In this document: positions 12,241-30,887 of the stretch, piece after piece | Layout of the letters: every line of letters starts with the position of its first letter | Position numbering within the stretch: position 1 is the first letter of the stretch | From: Halocaridina rubra | Lineage: Eukaryota > Arthropoda > Malacostraca > Decapoda > Atyidae | Direction of reading: 5' to 3' | Length of the DNA: 64,000 nt | NCBI GenBank assembly: GCA_037179515.1 | Contig: JAXCGZ010015157.1 | Span: 62,001-126,000 of the forward strand | Position numbers and translations under genes: made by a program | The notes under the pieces: generated by a model | The model's database searches: none | What the model was told of the DNA's origin: nothing | What the model saw: the letters and a program-made list of their open reading frames with translations, nothing else

Positions 12241-12590
12241 TAACAATAATAATAATACTAATAATAATATAATAGTAGTTATAATAATAATAATAATGAT
12301 GATAATAATAATAAATATAATATTTATAATAGAAATAATACTAACCAACAATAATAACAACAACAGGTCAACAATAAAGTAAAAACTAATATAAACAGTA
12401 TTTATGTTAAAAAAAAACAACAGAAAAGCAAAACAATAATAATAATAATTATAATATTTGAAATACTAGCAATAATATTATTATAAAGCTAATAATATAG
12501 CAATTATGAAATGATGATAATAATAGTAAAATAATAGTAATAATAAAAGAAAAGAAAATAATAAAAAAAAAATTCATTTTTCAAGTAAGA
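12241..12590. repeat. AAT-rich low-complexity tract
   Basis: Imperfect (AAT)n and A-rich sequence inside the fold-back, mirrored by TTA-rich sequence at 13320-13590. No other feature seen. Confidence 0.9.
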
Positions 12591-12639
12591 TCAGTTATAG
12601 ATAAAGAGAATATATGTTATTTCCAAAATTACTTTTTAC

Positions 12640-13305
12640 AAACTTGAATGAAGCATACTTGATAATATGGGATCAATTACAAATTAACCTTGACTCTAGT
12701 TCACATTTCGGTGCTCGGTTAAGTTAATTATTGCAGATTTAAAGACGTTTCTAGTAATAATATAATTACTTTAACATAAAGGCATTGATCCAGTCAATAT
12801 GGTGATTGCAATCAGCATAATGTTTGAACAATGCACTGGAAGACTAACAATTTTGAACATTATATTTATGTTGATTGACACAAAATTCTAATGATCTACT
12901 AGTTTGCCCAACATAATACAGTATTTATTAAGTCTTTACATGGAATCTTATATATAATATTAGAAGTGGAAACAAGACTATTTTTAATCAAAATATTGCA
13001 TAGAGTATTTTCATATCTAAAAACTAAACGGATATTTAATGTTCTCAAAATCTTGATTAAGCTATGACATTCCTGAAAATAGGGAATAACTAGGGTATTA
13101 TTTAAATTAGAAATAATATTACCGTCGGGGAAAGAGGGTCTATGAAATATGAGTTTTGCAGCACTGAAGCAGATATTTAAGAACCAATTGGGATAAAAAA
13201 GATATCTTTAAGTATCAAAGATTTTTTCAATCACAACATCAAGGAATTCTGAGTTTACAATACGGAAAGCCCGGAGAAACATTGAAGAAAAGATACTATT
13301 GTTAG
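12640..13305 (-). pseudogene. Penelope-like retroelement C-terminal remnant (GIY-YIG)
   Basis: Reading the minus strand from 13305 gives FSSMFLRAFRIVNSEFLD, FHRPSFPDGN, NTLVIPYFQECHSLIKILRT, FRYENTLCNILIKNSL and IYKIPCKD. After a one-base frameshift it gives YYVGQTSRSL, NQHKYNVQNC, then SSALFKHYADCNHHIDW and finally LDPILSSML. This order is that of the RT-to-endonuclease linker and GIY-YIG nuclease of Penelope-like elements, where the nuclease opens the target site. Two stops (one in the linker, one after QNC) and two or so frameshifts show it is dead. The RT palm with its YxDD motif is absent; the flanks are AAT-rich arms of the fold-back. The family call is strong, the subclade is not resolved. 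Confidence 0.85.
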
Positions 13306-13319
13306 TATTCAAATATTAT

Positions 13320-13585
13320 TTATCATTATTGTTATCATTGTTTTGAATTTTTTTTTTTCTGATTACTGTTTATATAATTAATTTTGTTCTTATTATTGTA
13401 CTGTTGTTATTTGTTGGTTAGTAGTATTTCCATTATAATAATTATATTTATTATTATTATCATTAATATTATTTTTACTACTATTATTACTAGTGTTATT
13501 ACTATTATTAGTGCTATTCATTTTATTATTATTATTATTATTATTACCATTAAAATTAGTGCATTTTGTTCTATGTTACTACTAA
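13320..13585. repeat. TTA-rich low-complexity tract
   Basis: Imperfect (ATT)n sequence mirroring 12241-12590 across the Penelope-like remnant. Confidence 0.9.
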
Positions 13586-13740
13586 TTTTAGCAATGTAAT
13601 ATGTTCCCATTTCCTCCTACCACAGATCGTATCTAATTTACTTGGTATTCACACCTTCACCAAACTCAAACATATGATGGTATGGTCTAGGACATGACTT
13701 CCTATGATGGGTTGCTAATTTCCTTTTTTCTCCTCATTTC

Positions 13741-13744
<4 letters not shown>
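13586..13744 (-). repeat. Right arm of fold-back, inner segment
   Basis: Inverted match to 12030-12190 (CCTCCTACCACAG, TTTACTTGGTATTCACACC, GGACATGACTTCC, CTTTTTTCTCCTCATTTCTGC). It ends at TATA where Tigger-B copy 2 with its (TA)n flanks is inserted. Confidence 0.88.

Positions 13745-13826
<82 letters not shown>
13745..13826. repeat. (TA)n microsatellite
   Basis: About 40 TA units left of Tigger-B copy 2. The uninterrupted left arm at about 12030 has about three. Confidence 0.97.
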
Positions 13827-13829
<3 letters not shown>

Positions 13830-15125
13830 TGTTACCCCGGTTATTCGCGTTTCTTGGTTCGCGTTCTCACTCTGTCGCGGTTTTTTTTTTGATAAATTAT
13901 TATTTTATTTTATGGGTATATGCAAAAATATTAAAATATTGAAAAAAAAAAAATTTCAGTATTTTCATTTTTTTATTGGAAATGTAAATTTATGTTGCTT
14001 GCTGTTATTTATAATGTAAAGGGTGTTTTTTTAACAGTGCAGGGAGGGTTTTTACAGTTCGTAAATGAAAAAATAATTGTAAATGAGTATGTGTCACGTC
14101 ATCATCACCTCATTCATCGTAATTTTATCTATCACTTTCATAAAAATTTACGTTGCGAGCTGTTATTTATAATGTAAAGGGTGTTTTTTTAACAGGCCAG
14201 GGAGGGTTTATACAGTTCGTAAAAGAAAAAATAATTGTAAATGAGTATGTGTGTCACGTCATCATCACCTCATTCATCGTAATTTTATCTATCACTTTCA
14301 TAAAAATTTACGTTGCTTGCTGTTATTTATAATGCAAAGGGTGTTTTTTCAACAGTGCAGGGAGGGTTTATACAGTACGTAAACGAAAAAATAATTGTAA
14401 ATGAGTATGTATGTCACGTCATCATCACATTCACGGTAAGTTTTCCTATCACTTTCATAAAAATTTACCTTGCTTGCTGTTATTTATAATGTAAAGGGTG
14501 TTTTTTTAACAGTGCAGGGAGGGTTTATACAGTATGTAAACGAAAAAATAATTGTAAATGAGTATGTATGTCACGTCATCATCACCTCATTCACCGTAAT
14601 TCTATCTATCACTTTCATAAAAATTTACGTTGCTTGCTGTTATTTATAATGTAAAGGGTGTTTTTTTAACAGTGCAGGGAGGGTTTATACAGTACGTAAA
14701 CGAAAAAATAATTGTAAATGAGTATGTATGTCACGTCATCATCACATTCACGGTAAGTTTTCCTATCACTTTCATAAAAATTTACGTTGCTTGCTGTTAT
14801 CAATAATCTTAAGGGTGTTTTTTTAACAGTGCAGGGAGGGTTTATACAGTACGTAAACGAAAAAATAATTGTAAATGAGTATGTATATCACGTCATCATC
14901 ACATTCACGGTAAGTTTTCCTATCACTTTCATATAAATTTACGCTTGCATGCTGTTATCTATGAAGTAAAGGGTGGTATGTTAACAGTACAGGGACAGTT
15001 TATACAGTGTAAAGGTAAAAATATATTAAAATATCTATGTAAATATAGGCTGATCCTACTTCGCGGATTTCCTGGTTCGTGCCGGGTCCCGGAACCGAAC
15101 TACCGCGATAAGTGAGGTAACACTG
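13827..15125 (+). mobile_element. Tigger-B non-autonomous DNA transposon, copy 2
   Basis: Termini CAGTGTTACCCCGGTTATTC and AAGTGAGGTAACACTG are inverted and sit between TA arrays. It shares its first ~130 and last ~100 bp with copy 1 (620-2060), but the middle is a tandem array of a ~158-bp unit in place of the ~238-bp repeat. It is inserted in the right arm of the surrounding fold-back element. Non-coding. Confidence 0.9.
13990..14990 (+). repeat. ~158-bp tandem array inside Tigger-B
   Basis: The phrase GCTGTTATTTATAATGTAAA recurs at about 14001, 14159, 14319, 14476 and 14636, with variants at 14793 and 14951, i.e. every 157-160 bp. Units share AACAGTGCAGGGAGGGTTT and CACGTCATCATCAC. Copy 1 (1860-1960) and 29.16-29.26 kb hold single units, so the array was amplified in this copy or its immediate parent. 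Confidence 0.92.
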
Positions 15126-16352
<1,227 letters not shown>

Positions 16353-16354
16353 TA

Positions 16355-19019
<2,665 letters not shown>

Positions 19020-19021
19020 TA

Positions 19022-21433
<2,412 letters not shown>

Positions 21434-21437
21434 GCTA

Positions 21438-21518
<81 letters not shown>
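21434..21518. repeat. (TA)n microsatellite
   Basis: About 39 TA units adjoining the terminus CACCTAGTTCTT. Confidence 0.97.
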
Positions 21519-21521
<3 letters not shown>

Positions 21522-21961
21522 CTAGTTCTTGTAATAACGCAAATGATAGGTCCTCTGAAGTGCCGCGTATTGTCATTTTCGCGTAATGTAACTATTCATT
21601 TTCTAAAAGAAACAAAGATAATGGGCACAGATACGTTTCACAACCGTACATAGACACACTATACCAAAGATACAAACAAACAAACAAACAAACATTTATT
21701 TCCATTTTGTACAATGGTTATTCAACATTAATAGTAACTTATAAGTAGACATGTAATTAAACTAATAAATAAGAGGCTAATACATATAGTTAAATTAAAT
21801 GTAGCTTTCATAGAAAAAATAATGCTGTAATAAAAGTGTTAACAATAATGTTAAATAATAAAGTAGTAAGTATGACACTTGATACAGGATCGTTATTATC
21901 GGCATCATTTCCATATCTGTTTTCCTTACAATGAGAATAATTAGTTCTTAGTGAACAGCAA

Positions 21962-24800
21962 CTATTTGTCCAAAAGAAAACTATATAGTATGCCTTTGAA
22001 AGCTGTGAAGGAGGATGCATTTTTAAGATGCTCTGGAATATTATTCCAGAGTGTTGGCCCTTTGATAGTGATCATCTTTGAACCTGCTTCTGTGTTTGTT
22101 CTGTGAGTAAAGAGCTCACTGCTCTGTCTTGTGTTGGTTCCCCTTATATCCCTGACTGTTTTTAAATCAAATAGCCAGCTAGGATAATGATGGTCCAAAA
22201 TTTTGAATACAAAAACATAAATAGCATAAGCGACCTTGTTTTCTGCCCGCAGCCACCAAAGTTTATTAAGAGTTGGTGTGATGTGGTCATATTTTCTTAT
22301 TCCTCCCGGGGCAACTCGAGCTGCAAAATTAATAAGCTTCTGTATTCTGTTTATCTGCACAGTTGTGCAGTAATTAATGTGACTTAGGGCTAGATATTCA
22401 ACAACAGTTATTCAAGTGGTAGTCTCAAAATTGTCTTTTATACGTGATAAGTACATTAATGTTCCTGTAACTTTTTGCATACTTTATCTATGTGGGAATC
22501 AAACAACATGTGCATATTTAGTGAATTCCTAGATTTTTTACTTTTTTGCTAGGTGTGATAATATTGTCGCAAAAATTAATTGTTGTGTTTTCTGGAATTT
22601 GTGCTATGTGGAACCTTGAACCAATAAACATGCACTGTGTTTTACTTTCCTTAACTAACAGCCCAATTTCTTGAAAATAGGTTTTAATTTTTGACAGAGT
22701 GTTTTCTGCTCTTAAAGTTAGCTCTGGGAGATTATTAATATCACCAATAAGGAGTAGTTGAGTGTCATCTGCATATTGTACGACTAGACAGTCAGAAATG
22801 AAAGAAGATAGATCATTTACGTAAATGGAGAAGAGGATAGGACCAAGTACTGATCCCTGTGGAACTCCAAATGATAAATTTTTTGGCACAGAGATAATGT
22901 TGTTAAGACGTATAGACTGTTTACGATTAGATAGATACTCGCTAAACCAGCTTGGATCAATATTTAAGTTAGTACATTTACTTAAAAGAATATCATGGTT
23001 TACACTGTCGAAAGCTTTTGATAAGTCCAATAATACAAGCAGAGATATTTTTTTCATATCTATATTATTATAGATACTATTCGTAACTTTGAGCAGTGCA
23101 GTTTCCGTCGAGATTTTCGGTCTGAAACCATGTTGGTTAATAGATAATAATCTATTTGACTCTAAATATGACATAAGTTGGCATGCAACAATTTTTTCTA
23201 ATATTTTAGAGAAAATAGGTACCAGGGAAATGGGACGATAGTTTGTCACATCTTCTCTGTCCCCATTTTTATGCAGGGGTATTACATGTGATATTTTCCA
23301 AGAGTCAGGAAACTTTTTAGTAACAATGGAAGTGTTCATAATAGTTAGAATATAGGATGCAATCATGGGTAGAGCATCTTTGATGAACTGAAATGGTATA
23401 CCATCTGAACCATAAGAGCCAGAGTTTCTTAGGCTCTTTATGGTAAGAATTAGGGTAGCACAATCGATAGGATTTATCTTGAAGTACTCTCTTGTGTTTA
23501 CATTGGAAGAATTGTCATTTAAGCAATTACTCATATTCACTGAGTTGATGTTTTCTTGAGTTTTTTCATATGTATTTTTGCCAACGTTAGCAAAATAGTT
23601 ATTAAAGTTTTCCGCTTTGTCTTTCAACTCCGTAATATTTTCATAACTTTCTGAGGTACTCTTTTCATTTGGTATTATGCTTCTTATCACTTTCCATGTT
23701 GCTGCTGTATCGTGTCTAGAGTCATTAAATTGTTTTTTGTAAAAGTCTTTTTTACTTACACTGATGAGAGATCTGACACGTTTCTTTTCTGTTTTATAAC
23801 GTTCTCGGAGAGTCATATCATATCTATTCATTTTTAGCTCTTTTTGTATTTGATTTCTAATTTGCACTGCCTCTTTGATGTCATTAGTTAGCAAGGGGCT
23901 GAGTGGCGGGTTATTTTTCTTGTTACAATGGGTGCACAACTATCTAAGCATTCAAGGAAGACTTTTGTTAGAATCTCAACCTGCAAATAGACGTTATCTG
24001 TGTATTTAATTCTATTAAGTACATTTGTGTTGTTGATTAATGTTTCACAAACGATATCAGGGGAGTAATTTTTTAGACACTGGAATGTCTTGAAGAGAGG
24101 CTTCCTTTTGGGCTTGTTTATGTTTAGCATAGCAATGTTCAGCTCGTGGTCTGCATTTGGGCAGGGAACTACGTCCCAATAGGGTATACTTTCCACTTTA
24201 TTTGTTATTATCAGCTCTATAAGAGTCCTAGAATTACGGGTTATGCGGGTCGGTTTTGTCACTATTTGTGTTAACTTCACAGTGTTGATCACCCTTTTCA
24301 TTTTGTTATATGCTGAGAGCAAGTCATCATTAAAGTCACCAAGTATGTATATGGGTTTATGGCGCACACAGATATTTCTGAATGTTTCTAGCAGATGATT
24401 GAATGAACTGGTAGGTACTTTAGGGTGACAGTAAACACACCCTACAATGAAAGATGGAAGTTTCTGATACTGCACAGTGATCCATAAATCTTCGAGCTCC
24501 TCAGTTTTTTTTCTAAACCTGTGGTTATTTCTGATGCACTATGATAATTTCTAACATAAATACAGACCCCACCCCCTCGGCCATGGTCATTGCGAAATAT
24601 TTTAAACTCTGGGATATGCACATATTTATTTTCAGTTGTAGGAGGAAACCAAGTTTCACTTACACAGAGGATGTCTATGTTGTAGTCTTTTGTTAGCATT
24701 ATTATTTCCTCAAAATGAGCGAGCAGGGATTGAGCGTTCACATGTACTAATGATACATTCTTACCATGTTTCATTAGGGTGGTATCCATAGTTATAGTTG
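21962..24800 (-). pseudogene. LINE ORF2: endonuclease and reverse transcriptase
   Basis: Endonuclease blocks: LVHVNAQSLLAHFEEI, DILCVSETWF, RGGGVCIYVR, then after a frameshift at about 24470 FIVGCVYCHP, YILGDFNDDLL and a NADHELNIAML block. A second frameshift near 23900 leads to the RT: SHVIPLHKNGDRED, NYRPISLVPIFSKILEKIV, QHGFRPKISTETALL, LLDLSKAFDSVNHD, FGVPQGSVLGPILF and the active site VVQYADDTQLL. Near 22520 the frame breaks again and a C-terminal domain follows to 21962 (INFAARVAPGG, LWNNIPEHLKNAS). Catalytic motifs are intact but at least three frameshifts or stops make this copy inactive as it stands. Confidence 0.9.
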
Positions 24801-26494
24801 TAGTTTCGACTGTGTGATTCTGCTGGGAATTTATCATTGTAGTGTGTTCTGGGGTTAGCCCATGGATCCTGGTGTCTGTACCTGCCGTTGGATGGGTAAC
24901 GTTGGTTTGAGTACGTGCCGTGGTATGATCGGGCCTTCCCAAAGTTTGTATGCCTAGGTGAATGTCTAGGGTTGTAAGAGCAATCACTCCAGGAGAAGTC
25001 TCTTGAGCGTGGACGGTGATAAGAGAAGTTTATATCGTGTCTCTTTCTGTAGTCTCGCGTATAGGGGATTGTTTCATTAGCTCTTTGCTGTTTATTTTGG
25101 TATGACTGTAGTTTGGGATATTTTGTAAAATACCCAGGTTGTGTCCATTGTTTGCTCCCACGAAATGGCTGGACAATTGTGCCTGTAGGCCATTGATTCA
25201 GTTTGTAAGGCACATATTCAAATCCTTTCGATATTGTTATTGCGAAGGAAACCCAATTTGGTTTGCGAGAAAGCTCCTTAATCAAGACTTCTTCAGAAGG
25301 AATGCCTTGATTTGTCAATATATTACGTATCTCTCTCTCAAAGGGGTTGCCAGAAATGCGAATATATATTGGAGCTGTAACCCTTGCACTTGCATTATTG
25401 GGCAACTGTGGCTGTGGGGGAGAGGACTTTGATGGAATGTTTAGAACAGAGACTGCTGCTATTTTGTCTTTTCTATTTTCTTCATTGTTTTGCAGCCTAT
25501 TGCTGGGTTGGTTATTTGTGCTGGAAGGAGTAATTTGGTTGTCCTGGTTAGTGATAGTTGCTGTGTTGTTAGGAGTAGTGGAGATGGGCTCTATATCTTC
25601 TTCGCTGTTTTGCAACTCTTTACCTGGTTGGTTGTTTGTGCTGGGAAGAATCTTGTTCTGGTTAGTGCCTGTTGTTGTATTGTTAGGAGTAGTGGGGAAG
25701 GACGCTGTTGTTTCATCACTATTTTGTAACCTGTTACTGATTTAATTATTTATGCTAGCTGGTGTATTCAGGTTGTCTTGTTGACTATCACTTTTATCTG
25801 GATCTACCTCTTCTTCACTACCACTGTCACATTCATCTCTCAATGCACTGAAGGAATTGTGAGTAGAGACAGAAAACCTAGTTTGCAAAGCCTGAGGGTT
25901 GTTGATAGAAGGGACATCATCGTTGTTAGGTGGCAGCACTGAATTGAGAGGTGGAGATGTTTCTAATAGCAGTTTCAACCTAGAATTATCTCTTTTTAAG
26001 TAGGACAATGTCAGATTCTAGCAAACCCACCTTGTGTTGTAAGGCTTTCACCTTTTCAGCATCTGCTTCCAAAATTTTCACCTTATCTGCAAGATTTTCT
26101 ATCATTTGATGTAGGTCTCATAGGTCGTGTGTTTTTTCAGACTCTATGGATTTTACAACCGAAGTTTGAGATTGAAAGAGTTTGTCAAGTTCACCATTCA
26201 TTGAGATATTCAGGACACTTGCGCTAAAAATGATTATATATGTAATTATATCTTTTTTTACTCGCTTTTTTATGATGTGTTTACCACTGTGTTGTGGAAA
26301 GAGTTGCACTACCTTTGAAAGCAATAGTTGACTTGTTTTGTACAGAGTGACTTTTTTAATTTTTTCCAATTCCCTTCTGATGTCCTCACGTGTTAGACAA
26401 ATATTCTGTCCAGAGATGATATAAACACTTCGGGAAAATTATCAGTATTTACACACAGAAGGCCATAAAGGTCAAGTTTTTCTGAAGAGGACAT
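24761..26494 (-). pseudogene. LINE ORF1 (nucleic-acid-binding protein), broken
   Basis: Probable start at 26494 (MSSSEKLDLYGLL) followed by a frameshift near 26390, a stretch with LTREDIRRELEKIKKV, and MSYLKRDNSRLKLLLETSPP (26008), which suggests a coiled coil. A stop at about 25742 precedes roughly 2.5 repeats of a ~40-residue Asn/Thr/Pro-rich unit (TTPNNT, STNNQP, LQNSEED). It ends with ARVTAPIYIRISGNPFEREI, likely an RNA-binding fold, and a basic Arg/Tyr-rich tail with HRPRSRDFSWSD. ORF1 and ORF2 overlap by a few dozen bases near 24.76-24.80 kb. The function is inferred from position and composition. Confidence 0.7.
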
Positions 26495-27875
26495 TCTGGT
26501 GTGAATGGGAGGGGAACTGCGGTATGAGGGGATAAGTAAAACATATTTTATAAGTACATAACATAACAGAAAGACCTGTAGTTATTTATATAAACATTCA
26601 AATAGTGTACAGTATAAGAGATATACAGATTTACTGTACAGCAAACAAATTAATGCGCTCTATTATGCGCAGGGCAATAGGCATACACTGGGACGTACAT
26701 GGTGGCAGTGAGCACGAGGATGCAAACGTTTTGCCGCCTATGTATCAATTGCTGCACCCTCGCACGCTATTTCCTTGAAGATATTATATCACAAGTTTGT
26801 TTGTTATTTGTTCTTAATGCTTTTTTTCCATTCTCTTCATAATATCCGATAGCATTAAGCGGTAGAAGAGGAGGAGGAGGATGCGGGAGAACGAACCTCT
26901 ATCTGCTAACATTTTGCTGACTCCGTATCAGCTGATGCACCCTCGCATGCTATTTCCCTGACGATATTATATCACAAATTTGTTTGCTGTTTGTTCTTAA
27001 TGCTTTTTTTCCATTCTCTTCATAATATCCGATAGCATTAAGCGGTAGAAGAGGAGGAGGAGGATGCGGGAGAACGAAACTCTATCTGAAAATGTTTTGC
27101 CGCCTCCGTATCAGCTGATGTACCCTCGCACACTATTTCCCTGACGATATTATATCGCAAGTTTGTTTGCTGTTTGTTCTTAATGCTTTTTTTCAATTAT
27201 CTTCATAATATCCGACTTGCATTAAGCAGTAGAAGAGGAGGAGCATGGCGGAAAAGTGCCTCCGAGGAGGTCGATTATTTACTAAAATGAAAAAAAAAAT
27301 GTCAAATTCTTTGGATGGGCATTAAAGTAACCCCTCACTTATCGCTGGGGTTCGGTCGCGATAGGTGAATTTCCGCGAAGTAGGTGCACCATTAAAAAAA
27401 AAATTAAATAAATTTTTTTTTTTTAAATGATTGTGACACCAGGACGAGCCAAAAAATAATAAAATAAAACAGCCTTTATCGGGCCTGGGCATGAAGACTA
27501 CATAAAGTAAAGAGAAACAGAGATGCAGAGTGTAATGACCTGTCAGATGTGAAGGGATTATTAAAGATGTGTAATGAATCTCCAATTCTCTGCTGGGTTT
27601 TAATATACCTCTGCATTACTTTCATGATGTCTATTCCAAAAATTCTCCTTAGATCTTATTATTACTATTATCTTTATTATTATTATTATTATTATTATTG
27701 GCAATAATAATTTTCCTTTGATGATGATTGTGGAGATTATTATTATTATTATTATTAAGGGTCAACATTGTTTGTACGTCTATTGGTTTATTAACTTTAA
27801 TACCTGTGTACACTGCCCCTTCATAGTTGGCTGGGACAAAGGTAGTTTGGGGGCTTGGGTAGAATAGAATGTTGG

Positions 27876-28084
<209 letters not shown>

Positions 28085-28104
28085 AATTTTTTTTTTAAAT
28101 TTAA

Positions 28105-28284
28105 CTTTTATTTCCATTTCATTACAATGGGTATTCGTCAGCCAGGGCAAGCCCCAACCCCCCACTGTGATGTCCAACCACAGCAGTTCCTGCCAGTAAA
28201 CAGCTTAAACTCTCGGTCTTGGACGGGGACCGATCTTTCGACCTCGTGAATGCGAAGCCAGCGCGTTACCACTGTACTAGCCAG
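28105..28284 (-). mobile_element. tRNA-derived SINE, copy 3
   Basis: Complete reverse copy: tail TTTATTTCCATTTCATTAC, body GCCCCAACCCCCCACTG and head GCGTTACCACTGTACTAGCC. It lies within the (AG)n centre of the fold-back, with AG repeats on its right (28286-28311). Confidence 0.9.
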
Positions 28285-28311
28285 CAGAGAGAGAGAGAGA
28301 GAGAGAGAGAG

Positions 28312-28686
28312 AATGTTGAGGGAATTGTTGGGAGTAGACGATCGACGTCGTCACACGGTGTATATGTGCATGCCTGTATGTACGTGTGTTTGTGCGCGTG
28401 TGTGTGTCCCGCTTAACCGATTTCAATTCCATTCTACAGTAGTCTCTCTCTCTTTCTTGCTTTGTTGACTCCTTGTTTCCAATCTCAGCTATGTGGCTTC
28501 CTTTATACATTAACTTGCTTCTTTTATTTTTGCATATCTTCCTTTATTCATCTCTGTATATTTGTCATTCTATCTATCTAGCTGTCTTAGTTTATTATAT
28601 AGTATCCTTTGCTTAGTTAGTACTCAATTATCTCTTTATACAAAAATGAAACAAACTTTTTTAAGTGTACTTCTCTAATTTTCTAT

Positions 28687-28737
<51 letters not shown>

Positions 28738-28740
28738 TCT
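28312..28740. other. Unclassified sequence with short (TG)n and (AAT)n
   Basis: Holds a TG-rich stretch (28370-28412), TC-rich and TCTATC-type stretches, and (AAT)n at 28690-28735. No homology to other parts of the window and no coding signal recognised. Confidence 0.6.
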
Positions 28741-28812
28741 ACTTAAGTCACTTTTTATCTTAGAAGAATAACCATTGTGCAAAAATGGAAATAAATGTTT
28801 GTTTGCTTGCCT
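28741..28812 (+). mobile_element. LINE 3' tail fragment
   Basis: Matches the 3' end of the minus-strand LINE at 21.67 kb: AGAATAACCATTGTGC, AAAATGGAAATAAATG and TTTG repeats. It is a 5'-truncated copy of under 80 bp. Confidence 0.75.
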
Positions 28813-28859
28813 CCATATCAGCTTATGCTTTTTCAGGCACAATATCTTACTCATAAAAT

Positions 28860-29439
<580 letters not shown>

Positions 29440-29604
29440 CTTTAATTAACTCTTGTTCATTCAACCAAAACTACATTATTTAATGTAAAAACAATGGTTT
29501 AATGACAAATTCGTAATAATAAAAATAAAAATAATAATAATAATAATAATAATAATAATCATAATAATCTTCACAATCATCATCAAAGGAAAATTATTGT
29601 TGCC

Positions 29605-29635
<31 letters not shown>

Positions 29636-29975
29636 TCTGAGGAGAATTTTTGGAACAGACATCATGAAAGTAATGCAAAGGTATATTAAAACCCAACAGA
29701 GAATTGGATATTCAAAACATCTTTTATAATCCCTTCAAATCTGACAGGTCATTACACTCTCCACCTCTGTTTCTCTTTACTTTATGTTTTCTTCGTGCCA
29801 AGGCCCGATAAAGGCTGTTTTATTTTATTATATTTTGGCCCGTCCTGGTGTCACAATCATTTAAAAAGATTTTTTTTTTTTTTTAAATATGGTGCTCCTA
29901 CTTCACGGTTTTTCACCTATTGCAGCGGGTCCCAGAACCGAACCCCAGCGATAAATGAGGGAGCACTGTATATAA

Positions 29976-30840
29976 ATACAGTAGTGTTCCCAACCCACGA
30001 ACTTAATCTGTTCCTAAATCCTATTTGTGGGATGGTTTGTTTGAGAGTTATATTAATTTTTCCCATTGAAAAGCATATAAATTCCATTAATCCATTCCTA
30101 GTCACAATAATTATTCATTTTAAAGTTTTTCTAATGAGAATAAACATGAAATATAATACAGATTGTATGTATATTATTTGTGAAAGGAAAATTACATTAA
30201 TAATAAAAAGGAATTCTACTCTACTAAAATAAAACATGTACATATTAAACTGTATACATTAGTTGATACCCTGTATAAAATATCAGTCCAACACTTAGAA
30301 AAAGTTGTCTCATTCTCCCACTAATAACAAATAGGTAAGAAACAAATATTGTAGGTAAGAAACAGTACTGTATTTACCTTTGTGGATAATTGTTGCTGGC
30401 ATACGTGGATGGTGGTGGTGGAGGAGGAGGGGGACTAATTTTTGGAAGGAGAGTCCCCTTCCATACAAACTTTAGGGAACTCTTCCGATACAGGCTCTAT
30501 TTCTGGTGTTTCCTCTCTCATTTCTCTTTTGGAAGCTGCTTCCCTGCCTACTGGCACAAGGAAACGATTCAGAGAATATTATCTCTTTCTTAGCTGGTAA
30601 ATTTTTCTAAAAATACTCATCGCATAGTTATTTACCATGTTCACTACTCTATTGCATACACTTTTGTCAGGGTGATGATTCTCAATAAAGCCAGCACATC
30701 ATCCACTTACTAAATATTTCTTAAAAATCTTCAATGGACACCTATACCCTCTCATCCTCTTCCTCCGATGACTGTTCCCCTTGGAGAATCTTAACCTGTT
30801 CACGTTGCAACTCAATTAATTCATCTGTGGTAAGTTCTTC
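29976..30840 (-). pseudogene. Inverted Tigger1-like 3' end and C-terminus
   Basis: The minus strand from about 30840 reads the C-terminal transposase region seen at 20.23-20.64 kb: a TTDELIELQREQVKI-like block, EEDER, NHHPDKSV-like and AKKEI blocks, ending in the SPPPPPP-type proline stretch near 30420. The AT-rich 3' UTR and terminus follow to 29976. It is joined head-to-head at 30841 to the N-terminal part of a transposase on the plus strand. Several stops; not functional. Confidence 0.8.
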
Positions 30841-30887
30841 TTTGTAGTTTTCCATTGTTTTCCCTTTACTTTAAGCTAGCCCTCATT

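Larger units (their letters stand above)
21671..26526 (-). mobile_element. CR1/L2-group LINE with two ORFs and (TTTG)n tail
   Basis: Nearly full-length non-LTR retrotransposon on the minus strand. It has a 5' region and ORF1 at about 26494-24760, an endonuclease-RT ORF2 at about 24800-21960, and a 3' UTR ending ACCATTGTACAAAATGG then AAATAAATG and (TTTG)n at 21671-21700. The lettering KAFDSVNHDILLSK and GVPQGSVLGPILFSIY fits the CR1/L2/Daphne-Crack group; exact clade unresolved. The tail matches the 3' end of the SINE family in this window. Confidence 0.88.
21519..27325 (+). mobile_element. Tigger-C type MITE split by a LINE
   Basis: Left part 21519-21670 starts CACCTAGTTCTTGTAATAAC and follows the copies at 5.24 and 15.30 kb up to CCAAAGATA. 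The right part 26527-27325 resumes with GATAAGTAAAACAT. The right part contains about three units of a ~181-bp repeat (CCGATAGCATTAAGCGGTAG and variants near 26.85, 27.03 and 27.21 kb) derived from Tigger transposase sequence. Its right terminus is missing where the next element starts at about 27326. Confidence 0.85.

Noticed and set aside
13990..14990. CRISPR-like array
   Set aside because: The ~158-bp units are repeated along their whole length with no unique spacers, and lie within a eukaryotic TIR element.
25139..25745. Long plus-strand frames rich in Leu/Val/Cys, resembling membrane proteins
   Set aside because: They are antisense shadows of LINE ORF1, whose Asn/Thr/Pro-rich codons read as hydrophobic residues in reverse.
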